Assembly: GCF_028858725.1 (NCBI RefSeq)
Contig: NC_084771.1
Location: 11,374,915-11,438,914 of the forward strand
Source of the DNA: Colius striatus
Lineage: Eukaryota; Chordata; Aves; Coliiformes; Coliidae
Length of the DNA: 64,000 bases
Reading direction: 5' to 3'
The notes below the pieces were generated by a model. That model did not search any database and had not been told where the DNA came from. It saw only the letters and a list, made by a program, of their open reading frames with translations. Positions 23,931 through 37,800 of the stretch are shown here, piece after piece. The translations under genes were made by a program, and so were the position numbers. Position 1 is the first letter of the stretch. Each line of letters begins with the position of its first letter.

Positions 23931-25140
23931 GGTGCCACTCAGGCTGGGCTGGATGCACATCAAAATGAAACAGCTCCTACACCCACACTGATATTTTTCA
24001 GAGCTTTTGTCCCACAACCCATTTCCAGGAACATCCCCATCTCCTCGGCTGCCCTTTGTTCTTGCTGCTCTTGTGGAAACTGACACATTTCCTCTAAAAC
24101 ACAAATTCCCTGTCCTCATCTGTGGAAACACTTCTTTTTTGGACAAGCTTTTGCCAGTGCAGCAGCCACGTGTAGAGTGGAACTTGCGTGTGCCTGCATG
24201 TCACAGAAAGCATCGCTTGACCTCAGCGCCGGCACCACCTCTGAGAAACCCCCTTGGGTTGATGAGCCTGATTTCTTGCCCTCCCTGGAGGGAGCCCAAG
24301 GGAGGATGCAGCTGTAGGACACGGAGTCCCTTTCTCCCATGGCACGGGGCCTGGCGGGGCCTTTCCCAGGCAGAGGGCTAATTGTGGATCCTCGGGGCCG
24401 GATGCGGTGCCTCGTCACCAGCAGTGCCCCTTCGAGAAGGGAAGAGCATTGTGTGGGCTGTTGCTTTTTTTACTCCTGCTTGTGACCCCAGGAGGAGCCC
24501 GTGAGTGAGAGCTGCTGTCAGAGGAAGAGAGGAGAGAAGAAGAAGGGGCAGAAAATTCCCAGATCCCAACTGTCCCTGGGAAACCCCCAGAAAGCTCACA
24601 GGCACTTTCTTTCCCAGCACACAAGACCCCATGTGCTGGGGCCAAGCAGCAGGTGCACATCTGGAGCATTGGACAGCTGGGGAGGTTCAGCAGATGGCCA
24701 GAGCACGTCTGAGGGAGGTTGCTCAGCTCAGAGGCTGTGTTAAAGGGGCTGCAAAGTGCCAGGGCATGGTGGGATAGGGGTCAGGGCTTCCTACAAGGAC
24801 CACAGTGCAGAGGAGAGGTGACAGGCACTGCCCAAGGGAGAGGAGCATGAGGCCAACCACAGCCTGCAGCTGCTGCCTCCTCTGGGCACACTCGCACCCC
24901 AGCAGCCCAGGAAAGGCCCACAAGAAATTCTCATGGAGGCCGAGATGCCTCTCCTGTGAGCTCACTGACTAACTTGTTTATCTCCCCTGGGAGCTGCACC
25001 AAGTCTTTGGGAAGCAGCAGATCCCCGCCAGCTCCTCTGCCCATTGCAGGCGCCGCCCCCACCACCTTCCTGACAAACACTCTCGGGAAGCAGCGAGCTG
25101 CAGTGACACACCAACATGTCCCCTCACTGCAATGGCAATC
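23931..25140. other. Intergenic, nothing recognised
   Basis: GC-rich noncoding sequence. No exon with a convincing frame and splice sites was found. Confidence 0.4.
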
Positions 25141-25149
25141 ACAGCAAGG

Positions 25150-25637
25150 CCACTTCTGGGCTCCCCAGCTCAAGAGAGACGGAGAACTGCTGGAGAGAGG
25201 CCAGCACAGGGCTACCAAGATGCTGAGGAGACTGGAGCATCTCTGTGAGGAGGAAAAGCTGCGGGCCCTGGGGCTGTTCAGCCTGGAGAAGGCTGAGGGG
25301 GTATCTTACCCATACTGATAAAGCCCTAAAGGGTGAGTGGCAGCAGGATGAGGTGACACCTTTTTTCAGTGATGGCCAGTGACAGGACAAGGGGTAATGG
25401 ACACAAGCAGTAACACAAACAGTTCCAGTTACTCACAAGGAGAAACTCCTTTGGTGCTGAGGTGAGGGAGCCCTGGCCCAGGCTGCCCAGGGAGGGTGTG
25501 CAGGCTCCTTCTCGGGAGGTTTCCAAACCCACCTGGACACGTTCCTGTGCCCCCTGAGCGAGGGGAAGCTGCTGTAGCAGGGGGTCGGGCTGGAGGAGCT
25601 CTGCAGAGCCTTCCAACCCCCATCATTCGGGGATTCA
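25150..25637 (+). mobile_element. CR1 LINE 3' fragment
   Basis: Carries GGGCTCCCCAGCTCAAGAGA, GGGCTGTTCAGCCTGGAGAA, GGTTTCCAAACCCACCTGGA and CCTTCCAACCCCCATCATTC, the standard order of the CR1 3' region. It ends just before the TMLHE CpG island. Confidence 0.85.
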
Positions 25638-25639
25638 GT

Positions 25640-26900
25640 CCAGGATTCATTCTGAGCGGCTCCTGGGCGGCGGCGGGAGGGTGAAGGGCTCGCGTGAGGC
25701 GGCAGCCGCCATGTCCGAGCCGAGGCGGCCCTCCAGCGGGCGGACCCGCTCCCCGCTGCCGCCTCCCACACACACGAGTCGACGTTCCGGTGCCTTCAGC
25801 TGCAAATCAGCATTTTATTCCCCAAAAAGCTCACACCGGCTCCCCTCCGCGCTCAGCCCGGGTCCGGACCCACACCCGCTCCCGGCTAACGGTCCGACCC
25901 CGCGGCTGCCGGTAACATGGCGGCCCGCGCCGCGCGCACGCGCCCGCGCCTCACCCCGGCCCCGCCACGTCCCTCTCTGTGGTCCGTCCCCGCCTCACCA
26001 AGCCCCGGGATGCTGCACGGTTAAAGCGGGCACGTTCCCGTTGCCGGCACCCGCTCCCCGGCGGGAGCCTCGGTAGCGAGCGCCTGTAAGCGCCCGGTGT
26101 CTGTGGCCCGGTCTATGGCGCGCGCGCCGCCCCGTCCCGCGGCCCCTTCCCCCCGCCGCACCCCCAGCCCCCCCCGCCCCGCCCCGCCCGGCGCGGGACC
26201 CGCCTCGCCGCCCCTCCCGCAGGTCGCCATCCCGCACCGTCTCCATGGCCACGGGCGCTGCGCCCCGCGCGGCCGCGGTCCGTGTCGGGCGGCGCTCTGG
26301 CCGGGCCCGCCCGCGCTCCGTGGTGCGGCCCCGCCCCGGGGCGGCCGCTCCACGCCGCCTCAGGCGGCTCCGGCCGCGCTGCCGCTGCTGCCCCGGGGCC
26401 CGGCCAGGCCGCTCGGGAGGAGCCGGGGCGGGTCCGAGCGCCCGGGGAGCTGCCCAGGTGGGTCGGTCGTGGCGTGAGGCCGCGGGGGGCTGCTGCTGGC
26501 GTCAGGGCCCTTTCCACGGGTCTCGTCCTTCCCCCGTCCCGGGGTCTGGGTGCGGAGGCAGCTCATGGGCCGCTTCAGCGGAGGGAAGCTCAAACAACGC
26601 GGTTTGTAACGAGCCTTACTTATTTATTGCCTTTAGAAGTTCATCGAGAGCTCGGTGGCTGAGCCTTTGGTGCCGGGGCCAGCCCGGCTTCCTGAAGCGC
26701 GGACGGCGGTAAATGTGTGGAAAGCTTCGGAGCAGCCGTTCTGGGCCTGGAGGGTGCGGGAGGAGCCGGGGAGGAGCCGTGAGCGTCCCGAGCCCGTCTG
26801 AAGCCCTCCCTCCAGCGCTGCCCCTGCCTCAGCCCGCTGCCCGCGCGGTCCCAGGTAACGTTAGCTGGCCCGGGGGTGCAGACAGCCATCCAGACCCTGT
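25640..26900 (+). promoter_or_regulatory. TMLHE: CpG island, TMLHE promoter
   Basis: A dense CpG block upstream of the first TMLHE coding exon. It holds a perfect YY1 consensus (AACATGGCGGC, 25914-25924), GC boxes, and a good plus-strand donor, CCCAG/GTGGGT, at 26457/26458 that could end a noncoding first exon. TMLHE translation begins in exon 2, so a noncoding exon here fits. ATG codons with strong context (25711) open only short arginine/proline-rich frames. Confidence 0.75.
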
Positions 26901-29900
26901 TAGCCTGTGAACGAAAGCTTGCAGCCGTGGGCAGGCTGGTTTCTCCTCTTCCCTTAAAAAAGGGAGAGCTGCCCCGGCCCCTCCCTGCCAGGGCAGGACC
27001 CAGAGCTGGTGAATGATCTGATTTAATAAGATTCTCCTGCAATAAATATCCCCGTGGCAGATGTACCATGAGGGCTGGAAGGGAAAAAAAAGAACCGTCT
27101 TAGAGCTTGTTTCTGTGAAGCTGTGCAGCCTGAAAAGGCTCTGCTTGAGATGGAGAAGCTGCTAACAGGAGCTTCAATAACTGCAGCTCAGCTGCAGTAA
27201 GGTTATGGGAAGTGGGGATCTGGAGTTGGGTGGTTGCTGTTAAATGTGGAGTGAGCAGATAATTGCCTTTATTTCTAGGAAAACAAAGTAGCTGTGAAGC
27301 TGACAGCGTCTGGGATGTCTTTATTAGCTCCTTAATTTAATTGAAATCCCTTGTGGGGAAGGGCTGGAGGGGGAATCTGATTCCTGACAGCTCAGATCTA
27401 ATAGAGTTGTCTGCAGCAGAGGAGCAGTCTGCAGGGTGGGGGGAGGCAGGAGCCTTTCTCAGCAGGGACAGCCAATCTGCCCTTTGTTTCTTTTGTAATT
27501 AATAGGTAAGGGAGATCAGCTCAGGCTGTTAAACCTTTAACTCTGCTGGCAACTGAGTGTCTAAGAAATGTCTGTCCTCCCAGGGGATAGGACCTGCCAT
27601 GGGGGGTTTGTCACCCCAGGGTAGTGTCCTTAGGTCCCCTTGGTTGTGGTACGGCCCCTGTCCAGGCAGGAGCCCTGGCTCAGCCTCTACAGCTCCTCTC
27701 CTGGGCTCCCTTCCTAGAGGTTGCCTTGGCTCAAGCAGCAGCACTCAGGGGTGTTTGGGTATGTCTTCCAGAGCAGATAGAAACGTCAGGTGAAATATCT
27801 GTAGCCCAGAGGCCAGCAGGATGCAAGTTCTGTCCCAAGATCTGCAGGGCATTCCTAAAACTGCTTTAAAAAGCAATTTATTTTCTCTTTCGCCTCTCTT
27901 TTTGAAGCATAAGGCTTGTTGTGCTACTGAGATTTTCCTGTTTCTTCTGGATCAGGAGCCTTTGCTTTAGCCAGATGCTTCCAGCAATGAAAAAGGATGT
28001 GTGAGTGTAAGCAACTGCATGTTTGGAAATGCTTCATGAAAGACACATCTCTTTTTTTCTTCAGATGCCAAATAAGCTTGAAAAACAGGCTGGACATGCA
28101 GTCCCAGGGTGCTGGAACAGGTCTGTTCACAGCCCCAGCGATTCAGGGCATGGGAGCAGCTTCCCTGGTACCAACCAGCCCATGTCCCCATGTCCCTGGG
28201 AGCTTTTCATTCAAAGCTGGCTAAAGACCACACATTTGTGTGGTTTCTCCTTCCACATACAGTTTCATTGCTGAAACTATTTGGCTACTAGTTTTTCCAG
28301 CTCACTGTTTTTCTTTACCCAAAGTGGGAATTGTGGCTTTTGTATCAGAGAGCTTAAAACCCAGCAGTGGTTACGTCAAAGGCTTCATGTGTTGGTGGTG
28401 AGACAAACTGCTGAGTGGCAGGCAGGGAGCCCCCAGGTAGAGGAGCTTCTCCTGAGGCCCTCTCTTCTTCCTTCTGCCTTTCCCAGCATGTCTCTTGCTT
28501 TCTTTCTCACAAGACTTCTGTCAGTTCCTCAGATCACGATAAGTGGGAGGTTTCTGCATTTCCCTCGAGCACCCACAGCTCCATCCCTCCCTGTGTCACT
28601 TCCAGCCTGAGTTCTCTGAACACTCTGGTTTTTCATCCTTCACCTGAGGGACTCTAGGGTGGGATGAGGCACAAAGGTGATGTTCACATGTCATCTGCAG
28701 AGGATTATGTGGTGCCTCAGCAGAGGGGCAGACCTGGCACTCCAGCATCAATCCCTTCTCAAAATCCGCTTGCGTTTGCTCTCAGGGTAGTGCAGTGTCT
28801 TCTTCCTCCTGCCCTTTCTCTTTCAACTTCAGGGGGAACTTTGTCTTGAAATGCTGCTCAACTGAGCTGCAGGGAGCTGGGCAATATAAAGATGAGATTG
28901 AGGAAAGAGGCAGCTGCTCATGTATCTGAGCCCAGGCAGGAGAGAGCTGTTGGCTCTGGTTGAACAGGCACAGAGGCAGAATGTAAATCCTTTCTAATCA
29001 TACAGATGAGGGTTTTTTGTTTGTTTTCATCTCTTCTTAGTTTTTAGTATCTCTTGGAAAGATTTAATTTGAGGCTTCTCTGAGAGCTGTTTGTGGTGTC
29101 TGCTTCCAGAGAAGCAAGAGGTCCCCCTGATTAGATTAAGTGTCTGGCTCACTTACTGTTACCTGTGTTTATTCTCTGCTAAGTTTTGATATTGGAAGAG
29201 GGTGAGATAAAAGGAAGGTGCAGGAAGAGATAACTGCAACTGGAGCTGCCCCAGGCAGAGGCCACTTTCTAAATGGATTTGGAGATGAGCTTTTTCCTAT
29301 CAGTTTTGGGTCCTGTGTGAGGAGATACCAGGCGTGTGCAAACAGGCCTGCTTCTTTCCCCTCCCTTCTGTTGGATTAGTGGCTATCCTTGGTATCCAAA
29401 AGCCAAGCTGGACAGTCTTCCCTCCTGTGTGTCTTTCTCAAAGGATGGCCTTAAGCTTTGTGAGTCATAATGCTTGGTTCAGGGAGCTAAATCACTTCTT
29501 CAGGCTTTATAAAGCAAATAAACATCATATTCAACTCCTGCCTTTCCATGGCTGCAGATGTTTTTCACTTAATGATGAAGTTTACACGTCAAATTTGTCT
29601 GATTCCTTTTTCTATGCTGAATTTTCAGTCCTGGAGATGAGAGGAAGCATGTCTGCAAGAACTGATGGCTGGCTGGAGAGCACCAAAGGGAAAAGTGGCT
29701 ATTCTTGTGCATCTTCAGATGCCTGGCAACTCTGGCACGGGCCGTGTCAGTTCTCTGGTGCCCCGGTTACAAGTGGTAGGATGAGGAAACGGCCTCAAGT
29801 TGCACTAGGGGAAGGTTAGATTGAAGATCTTGATTTGATTGAACAATTTATTGACTGAAATGGGCCATGATGAAGTCCATCCCTGGAGGGATTCCAGAGC

Positions 29901-31679
29901 AGTGTAGCTGTGGGTGAGGGCCATGGGTCAGTGGTGGCCGTGGCAGTGCTGGCGAACGGTTGGACTCCACAATCTCAAAGGTTGTTTTCAACCTGTGAAG
30001 CGAGTCTGTGATACTGTGACTTGCAGGACAGCCTGACTCCCTGCAGCCTGCTGAGGAGTGAATGTTGCATTTTAGCAGCCACAGAAGTCAGAAACTCCTG
30101 AGCTGAAGTTCCCATGTCAGTAACTTGCACACAAGCTGTGGCTGAGAGCCTTGTAGGACATGTACATGGTCATATCAGACCATGGGCTCCTGTTGTGACA
30201 CTTCACTGGTTTTTTTTCCCCTGGAGATAGCTGGCTGTACTTTATTTTTTCCTGCTTAGCAAACTGTTGCCTGGGTCATGGCACCTGGATTTTACTGTTC
30301 TTACCAACTGTAGAGGTCTCTGTACTGAGTCACTTCTGAAGCAGAGCAGCAGCTTGGACAGCCAGAGCACCAGCACCTGGACTGTGCAGATAAGGAAAAA
30401 AAAGGAAAACCAGAAGTCTGGGATAAGAAATGCTTTCTGAGGCTTTATCTTATCCAGTGGTGCTGTGTTTCTGTGCACTCCAGACCAAAGCACTGTTAAA
30501 ATCCTGCTGGGTTTAGGCCTGACCTCCAGCAATCAGTAAACATGAGAGGACATGTAGACTGTGGCTTCCTAGCTTAAAACCTGTGTGAGGTTTCTGCCCT
30601 TGCTCTTTGTATTGCAGACTTGTGACACATCTTCCTCTGAGAAGTCTCCTCCTAATCTCTAGCATAAAATTAACCACCCTTGATTTCTCTTCCATGCCAA
30701 CTGTGTCCTTCAGCATAAGGGGAGACCTCCTTCTTCCTCCTCACTGTTTTGCATACTATTCCCAGTTCTCACCTGATTGCTGGATTCTTCTCGCTCTTGC
30801 TTCTCTAACCAAGGTCCCTTTACTTCCCTAATCCCTGTGGTTCTGTCCAGGAATGGTGCATTCACACTGGGAAGGCTGGAGAGGGGCCCAGACCTGCAGC
30901 AGATGAGGCTTTGCTGGTGGTCTGCACAAGAGCACTGAACACACAGTTGTCTGTTCTGGGACGGCTTTGCCTGATAATCCCCAGGATCTCATTTCTTTCT
31001 TCTCAGGACTGCTTTCTTCTGTGAGTTATGATGGTCACTAAATAAGCAGGACACCCTTGTCTCTCCTCCTTCTGTTTCTAGCTGACATGTGTGGATTGCA
31101 TTAGCTTGCTTGTTTAAAACATTCCTTGAGCTCCTGCTGGTTAATTCTCTGTTGCTCCCATTGTGCAGTTTCTGAGGGTGGCCAGTTTGCACATGCAGCT
31201 TCATGGTTTTCCTACTGCAAGTGGTCTGAACAAGGGCAAAGCACCCTGTTTTGCAGAGATTGCTGCGTGGTGGGTGTGTTGGGAGCACTGGGAGTGGATT
31301 GGAGGCTCTGGAAGGAGCCTGACCATGTGCCTGAGTGTTACTGGGAGAAGGCAGTAGTGCTGCTGGCCCTCGTCCTTGGCCATGAACATGTGTGATATGA
31401 GACACCCTCCCCTCCAAAGTCTGTAGTTATTTTTCATGTCCAAGCAGTGTATGGGAGGCAGGTAACTCTCTCCTGTGGCCAGGCTGCCAGTCACCATACC
31501 CACTTCTTTTCCTCCTCTTCAGCAGACCAGTTCTCCCTTGCCTCTTTTGTCGGTCACAGCCGTTTGCCAGCTTTCCCCGGAGCACTGAGGGTGCCTGGCA
31601 CAAGAGCCCAGGGCTCCAGATGGAGTACAGTGGCACAGCCAAGTCACCCCCTACTCTCCCCTCTCTCCCCCCTGCTCAG
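26458..31679 (+). other. TMLHE: TMLHE intron 1
   Basis: From the candidate exon-1 donor to the acceptor before the initiator ATG (CTGCTCAG/G). It contains a CR1 fragment at about 29761-30022 and otherwise unique DNA. No additional coding exon is supported. Confidence 0.6.
29761..30022 (+). mobile_element. CR1 LINE 3' fragment
   Basis: GGTTACAAGTGGTAGGATGA then CTCAAGTTGCACTAGGGGAA and a diverged tail ending GTCTGTGATACTGTGA. Confidence 0.75.
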
Positions 31680-31680
31680 G

Positions 31681-31861
31681 ATGTGGTGCAGGAGGCTGCC
31701 ATGGCTGCTGAAGGTGCCATCCCACCCGAGCAGAGGCTCTGGCCCTCGCTGGCTGCGGCTGCCCCGGGACACGAGGCCCGTCCTCGCTGCTGTGGCTCGC
31801 TGGCATCACACAGCCCCAGAGTCCCTCAAGTGTGCCTGGCAGTTACACAGGGACCATCTAG
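31681..31861 (+). CDS. TMLHE: TMLHE coding exon 1 (start, presequence)
   Basis: Acceptor CTCAG at 31675-31679, then G and ATG. Encodes [10 protein letters not shown] to WQLHRDHL plus one base; donor G/GTAGGT. The WHHTA...CAWQ segment is family-specific. An upstream in-frame extension exists but lies before the acceptor. Confidence 0.93.
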
Positions 31862-34800
31862 GTAGGTAATGCTGGGTGCTGTGTCCCTGCTTCTGAGCCT
31901 GTTGGGGAGAGGAGTGAGACTTTCCCAACCTTGTTCCTTGGGAGTGATTTACCTTTTCCTTCTGCCAAGGCCTGTGCTGCAGGGCTGCACGCTGCAGTCT
32001 GTGCTTCACTTGCCATTTGGGGGGAATTTGTCATAGAAACCCAGAATGGTGGGGTGGGACAGGCCCTGCAGAGCTCCTCCAGCCCCAGCCCCTGCTAAAG
32101 CAGGTTCCTCTTGCTCAGGGGGCACAGGAATGTGTCCAGGTGGGTTTGGAAACCTCCCAAGAAGGAGCCTGCACACCCTCCCTGGGCAGCCTGGGCCAGG
32201 GCTCTCTCACCTCAGCACTAAACAAGTTTCTCCTGGTGTTCCAGTGGAAACTTTTTTGTGTTCCAGCTTCTATCCATTACCCATAAATCACAGCTCATGG
32301 GTTCAGATAAGAACAAGTGTGATAACTAAATTAACATATAATAACAGTAAGAAGAATAAAGTGGAGTAATTGAGAGAAACAAAACTGAAGAAAAGCCAAG
32401 TGCTGCCCACTACAATTGCTTAGCACCCAGTGACCAATGCCTGAGCTGTGCAGGGCCTTTCCCACCCCCACATTCCATCATTCTGTGATTTTCCTTTTCT
32501 CATTCCCTCCCCATCCCCTGGGAGCCATGGGCAGGGAGCGAAGGGCTGCACAGGGCTGCGCTGTGGAACCACGACAGCCTCGGCATCCCCTCTTAGATGT
32601 GATCACAACCCCCTGGGCCCTCAGCTACAGTTGTTGGCTTTGTGTTTTCCCTCCCTCTTGCCACCCTGTGTTGGTGCTGTCCCTGTGTGCAGAGCTGAGG
32701 TACGCTGACACGCTGATGCGCTTCGACTTCGTGTGGCTGCGGGACCACTGTCGCTCTGCCTCCTGCTACAATGCCAAGACCCACCAGCGCAGCCTGGACA
32801 CGGCCAGCGTGGACCTGGCCATCAGGCCCCAGGCTGTGAGAGTGGATGAGACCACGCTCTTCCTCACCTGTGAGTACCACACTGCCTGGAGCCTGCCTGG
32901 GCAGAGCCCTGTTGCTGAGTCTCTCTCTGGGGTTTGCTGGGAGAGGGCAGCCTTATCTCATCATCAGTTTTGGGAAGAGGTTTAGTCATCTCAGGTTTGG
33001 AACTCTGCTCTTTTGAACGGTGCTGTTACTGTAAACACACCCTGGCCTTAAATTTGGGTCTGGTTTTCCTCCTCCCAGCCCTTTTTGGGCAGAGATATCT
33101 GTGTCCTTGGTGTCTGGCTATTTTATTGCTTTGTTTGAATACAGCAGCAATTCAGGTAGAACTGGTCAAGAAATGGTTGGGTTTCTTCATTACCTTGTCC
33201 TATTTAAGCTGGTATCCCTGATCAGAATAGACATTTTCTGCCCTTTCTCCTCAGTTTTCCAGCTACTTTATTCCTTTTGTTGCAGCTTACCTTTATTTCT
33301 CCTTACCTTTATTTCTCCTTACCTTTATTTCTCCTTACCTTTATTTCTCCTTACCTTTATTTCTCCTTACCTTTATTTCTCCTTACCTTTATTTCTCCTG
33401 GGGTCCTGCCAACAGAATAAGCACAGACCCCCTGAAGTTGAAACACTCAGCTCTGAATGTGGAGTTGTTACAGCAGTTACAATGTTTTTGGGACTCTTGG
33501 CCATATGTTTGCTTTTGAGGGGCTGGTTCACTGCAGACTGTGCTGCCATTCAGCCAGAACTGGACAGGCTGAGAGCTGGGTAGAGAGGAACCTAATGAGG
33601 TTCAAGAAGGGCAAGTGCAACGTCCTGCAGCTGGGGAGGAACAAACCCATGACCAGGACAGGCTGGGGGTGACCTGCTGGAGAGCAGCTCCAGGAGAGAG
33701 ACCTGGGAGTGCTGGTTGATAATAAACTGACCATGAGCCAGCAACAGACCCTCGTGGGCAAGGACCCAATGGCATCCGAGGAGGCATCAAGAAGAGTGTG
33801 GGCAGCAGGTCCAGAGAGGTTCTGCTCCCCTTCTGCTCTGTTCTAGTGAGGCCTCATCTGGAGTCCTGTGTCCAGTTCTGGGCTCCCCAGCTCAAGAGAG
33901 ACAGAGAACTGCTGGAGGGAGGCCAGTGCAGGGCTACAGAGATGCTGAGGGGACTGGAGCATCTTATAAGGAAAGGCTGTGGGACCTGGGGCTGTTCAGC
34001 CTGGAGGAGAGGAGGCTGAGAGGGCACCTCATCAACACTTACAAGTCCCTAAAGGGTGGGTGTGAGCAGGATGGGGCAACACTTTGTTCTGTGATGGCCA
34101 GCGACAGGACAAGGGGCAATGGACATCAACTGGACCACCAGGAGAAAGTCCTTTGGTGCTGAGGTGAGGGAGCCCTGGCCCAGGCTGCCCAGGAAGGATG
34201 TGGAGGCTCCTTTTCAGGTTTCCAACCCCACCTGGACACGTTCCTGTGTCCCCTGAGCCAGGGGAACCTGCTTTAGCAGGGGCTTGGGCGGAGCAGCTCT
34301 TCACGGCCCTTCCAGCCCCCAGCACTCAGGGATTCATTCAGTGATTCTAGGCAGATCACACTTTGGATGGCACCAGGGTGCAGAGAGTCTCTCCCCAGAC
34401 AGAACGATGGGGCTGAGGGGCTGTTGTGGGCCATTGGGCAGTGACTGTGCCCCTTGTCCCCCACCCCAGGGCCAGACGGACACGTAACCCGCTACGGGCT
34501 GGAGTGGCTGGTGAAGAACAGCTACGAGGGGCAGAAGCAGCGGGTGATGCAGCCCCGCATCCTGTGGAACGCTGACATCTACCGGCAGGCCCAGGTGCCG
34601 GCCGTGGACTGCCGCAGCTTCCTGGAGACGGACGAGGGGCTGAAGGAGTTCCTGCAGAACTTCCTGCTCTACGGCATCGCCTTCGTGGAGAACGTCACCC
34701 CCACCAAAGAGGACACCCAGATCTTAGCAGAGAGGGTCAGCTTGATCAGGTAACCGGCGTTGCCCCGGGAAGGCCACTGAGTGCCTCAAGGGTCAGCTTG

Positions 34801-37800
34801 CTTTGGTCTGGAAAGGTGCCTCTTCCCCAGTGTATTGAGCTGTAGGACCTGGTTTGCAAACAACATCTGAGGCTTCTCCATCCTCTGGCTGCTCCTTTTG
34901 AGCTGGGATGAGATATGGCCCTTTTTAGGGTATGGAGCTGCCTCAGGAGCTCCTGTGGGACTGCACACAGAGAGGAGTGACTGAAGGAAGGAGCCTGTCT
35001 GGGAAGAGTTGAGTTCTGCAAGGAGAGACATTTCCTGTTATGACTTGAAAGGTTAGGAGGGCAGCCCTGGCCCTGGGAGCCAGGGAGATCAAAAACAACT
35101 TGTAGCTCTCACTAAAGAAAACTATTGGGAAATGTTTCTGGTGTGTTTCAAACATACCAGCAGCAGCCTGGCAAGCAGGGCTCTGGGTTTGGAATTCAAG
35201 CTGCAGAAGCAGTTGCACTTCTCCTGGGCCACTGGAAGATGAGGGATTTATTTTAGCCAGTAGTTCCTCCAAGTAGAAAGGAAAGGTTCTAAGGAATGTC
35301 CAGACACCTTCATTCTCCAGGTACCCTCACCCTGTAGCCCCTGAGTGGTTTGTCCTTGCCTTCTGTCCTTTCCAGGGGAGAGGTGGGTGAAAATGCAGGA
35401 TCCTAAGGTCAAGAAATGGGATTTGGTAGCCCTGTGGTAGAAGCAAAGGCTGTAGCTGCACTCAAGCAGCAGCTTGTGTCACTCAGGGCCTTCCTTGGTT
35501 TGAGATGTGGTGTGGGAAGAAGACGTTTGTTTGTCAAGGAGAAACCAGACTCATTGCCATCAGCCTTTTAGGGGAGGAAAGAGAGGAACTGGATACTAGA
35601 GGAGGCATTAGAAGCAGCATCTCTTGACAATGTGAATGTTAAGTTGTTTTGCTTTAATTTACTCCATATAGGATGGAGGGAAGGTACCAGCAAATGTGAG
35701 AGAGGATCTGCTGTACCACCACACTGCTGAGGGCCATGGCTTAGTGGTGGGCTTGGCAGGGTGTGAGGAGGGCTTGGACTCCATGAGCTTAAAGGGCTTT
35801 TCCCAGCACAATGGTCCATGATCCTGTGAGCCTGCAGCTCTCAGGGAACCCCCCACCTCTCTTGCAGGGAGACCATCTATGGCAGGATGTGGTACTTCAC
35901 CTCTGACTTCTCTCGGGGAGACACAGCCTACACCAAGCTGGCCCTGGACCGCCACACTGACACCACCTACTTCCAGGAGCCCTGTGGGTAAGGCAGGCAT
36001 GGGACTGACAGGGACAAACACCCAAGAGCTGCCTGGACCCACCTGCTCCCAGTGTATTAACTTGTCAGAAAACTAACTGTGACCTTCTGGCAAAGCCTTT
36101 ATCTCCTGATCAGCCTTCGGGGCCTCTTCTCACCCACAGCAGGTGACATAGCAGGATGTCCCAGCTCCACCCTCACCGGCACCTTTTCACCTGGGTGCTC
36201 TGAACCACCCTTCTACTCACAGCAGTTTCAGGATAACATTACAAAGTCAGGCTCCAAGCACCAGAGCAAAGACAACAACCTCCTGCAGCTCCAGGAGCTG
36301 AGGAGCCTCTTCTGAGGGCAGGCTCTGTGGTACCTGGGGAGCAAGATGACATTGCAGCCTTTTGTATAGCCTGGGGAGTTTCTGTCCTCTATCCCTGGCA
36401 ATAGCTGAAGCCTGAGATGGTCAGATATGGCCAATTTCAGCCAAAGCAGACAGCCAAATGAATGCATCTTGCCTGAAAACCACCTAATTTCATTTAGAAG
36501 CAGGTCAAAGACTGTTTCATTTGGTTTGGAAGCAAGTCTGAAAGAGTCTGGGAGGAAGGGATTTCTGGCAGAGGTGGGGGCTCAGGAAAGCCAGAAATTC
36601 ATGTTCTTCCTGCACAGCTCTGGTTTTGCAGAGCTGCAAGCATTAGTAGTTGACCCTACTAATTCAGCCCATGCTGTCACCGCTTGATACACTTCAGTTG
36701 GCTGGAGATGAGAATACACCTACCTGAAGGGAACCCTTCCGAGTGCCAAAGAAAGGCAGGAAAATAGCCAATGAGCTCTACAGTTCTGGCACCAAGAGGT
36801 TTAGTCAAAGCTCCTGTGTAGGCTGAAGGTCTGATTATTAGTTTTCCAATTTGATTTGGGGGAAGGTTTTGTGAGCTGAACCAAGTCAGCTGTGCAGGCA
36901 CAGGAGCACGTGAGTTCTGCAGTCAGCCGTTCCCTGCGAGCAGGGAAACCAACCGGGCTGGGCTTGAAACATGTGGCAGGGCCTGTGCTTTGTGTGGCAG
37001 CCAGGCCCAGGGCAGTGATTGTGCCCCTGGACTGGGCACTGGTGAGGCTGCACCTCAAATGCTGTGTGCAGTGTTGGGCTCTTCACTACAAGAGGGACGT
37101 TGAGGGCCTGGAGCGTGGCTGGAGGCTCTGGGACACGTTCCTGTGCCCCGTGATCGAGGTCAACCCGCTTTAGCAGGGGGCTGAGCTGGGTGAGCTCTGC
37201 AGAGCCCTTCCCACTCCCCTTGGGGCTGTGGGGAGCACCTTCTCTGCCCAGGGCAGGCAGCCAGGGGCTGTGGTGCTCTGCCTTCTCTCTCCCCCACAGC
37301 ATCCAGGTGTTCCACTGCCTGAAACACGAGGGCACGGGCGGGCGCACGCTGCTGGTGGACGGTTTCCACGCGGCAGAGCAGGTTCTGCGTGGGGCCCCTG
37401 AGCACTTCCAGCTGCTCACCAAGGTGCCCCTCAAGCACGAGTACGTGGAGAACGTGGGCGACTGCCACAACCACATGATCGGCGTCGGGCCCGTCCTCAA
37501 CGTCTACCCCTGGAACAACGAGCTCTATCTGATCAGGTACCAGCCACCCCTTGCTGATGGGAGGATGAGAGGCTGGTGGTGGGACCTGCTGGCTCTCAGT
37601 AGAGAGCAGACATCCAGCATGTGTGTGAGGGGCAGGGGTGAAACCACAGCAGCACCTCGTGTTTCCTTCCGGGCTCTGCCTGTCTGCTTGAGAGGAAGTG
37701 TCAGAACCACAGTACAAAGATGACTGTTGGTGTGGAGCTTTGATTTTTGCCTCCTGCCACCCTCATCTTGTTTCCTTTGCTGAGGCAGCAGGATTCAGCC

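Larger units (their letters stand above)
31862..32692 (+). other. TMLHE: TMLHE intron with CR1 pieces
   Basis: Holds a minus-strand CR1 (32034-32275) and a short plus-strand CR1 end (32441-32491). Confidence 0.8.

Noticed and set aside
25711-26076. ATG with ideal context opening 121 codons
   Set aside because: Arg/Pro-rich low-complexity frame in a CpG island with no domain; kept only as a possible upstream ORF.
33101-33583. 160-codon frame with a repeated hydrophobic motif
   Set aside because: It reads through the 16-bp minisatellite in a TMLHE intron; the repeat protein is an artefact.
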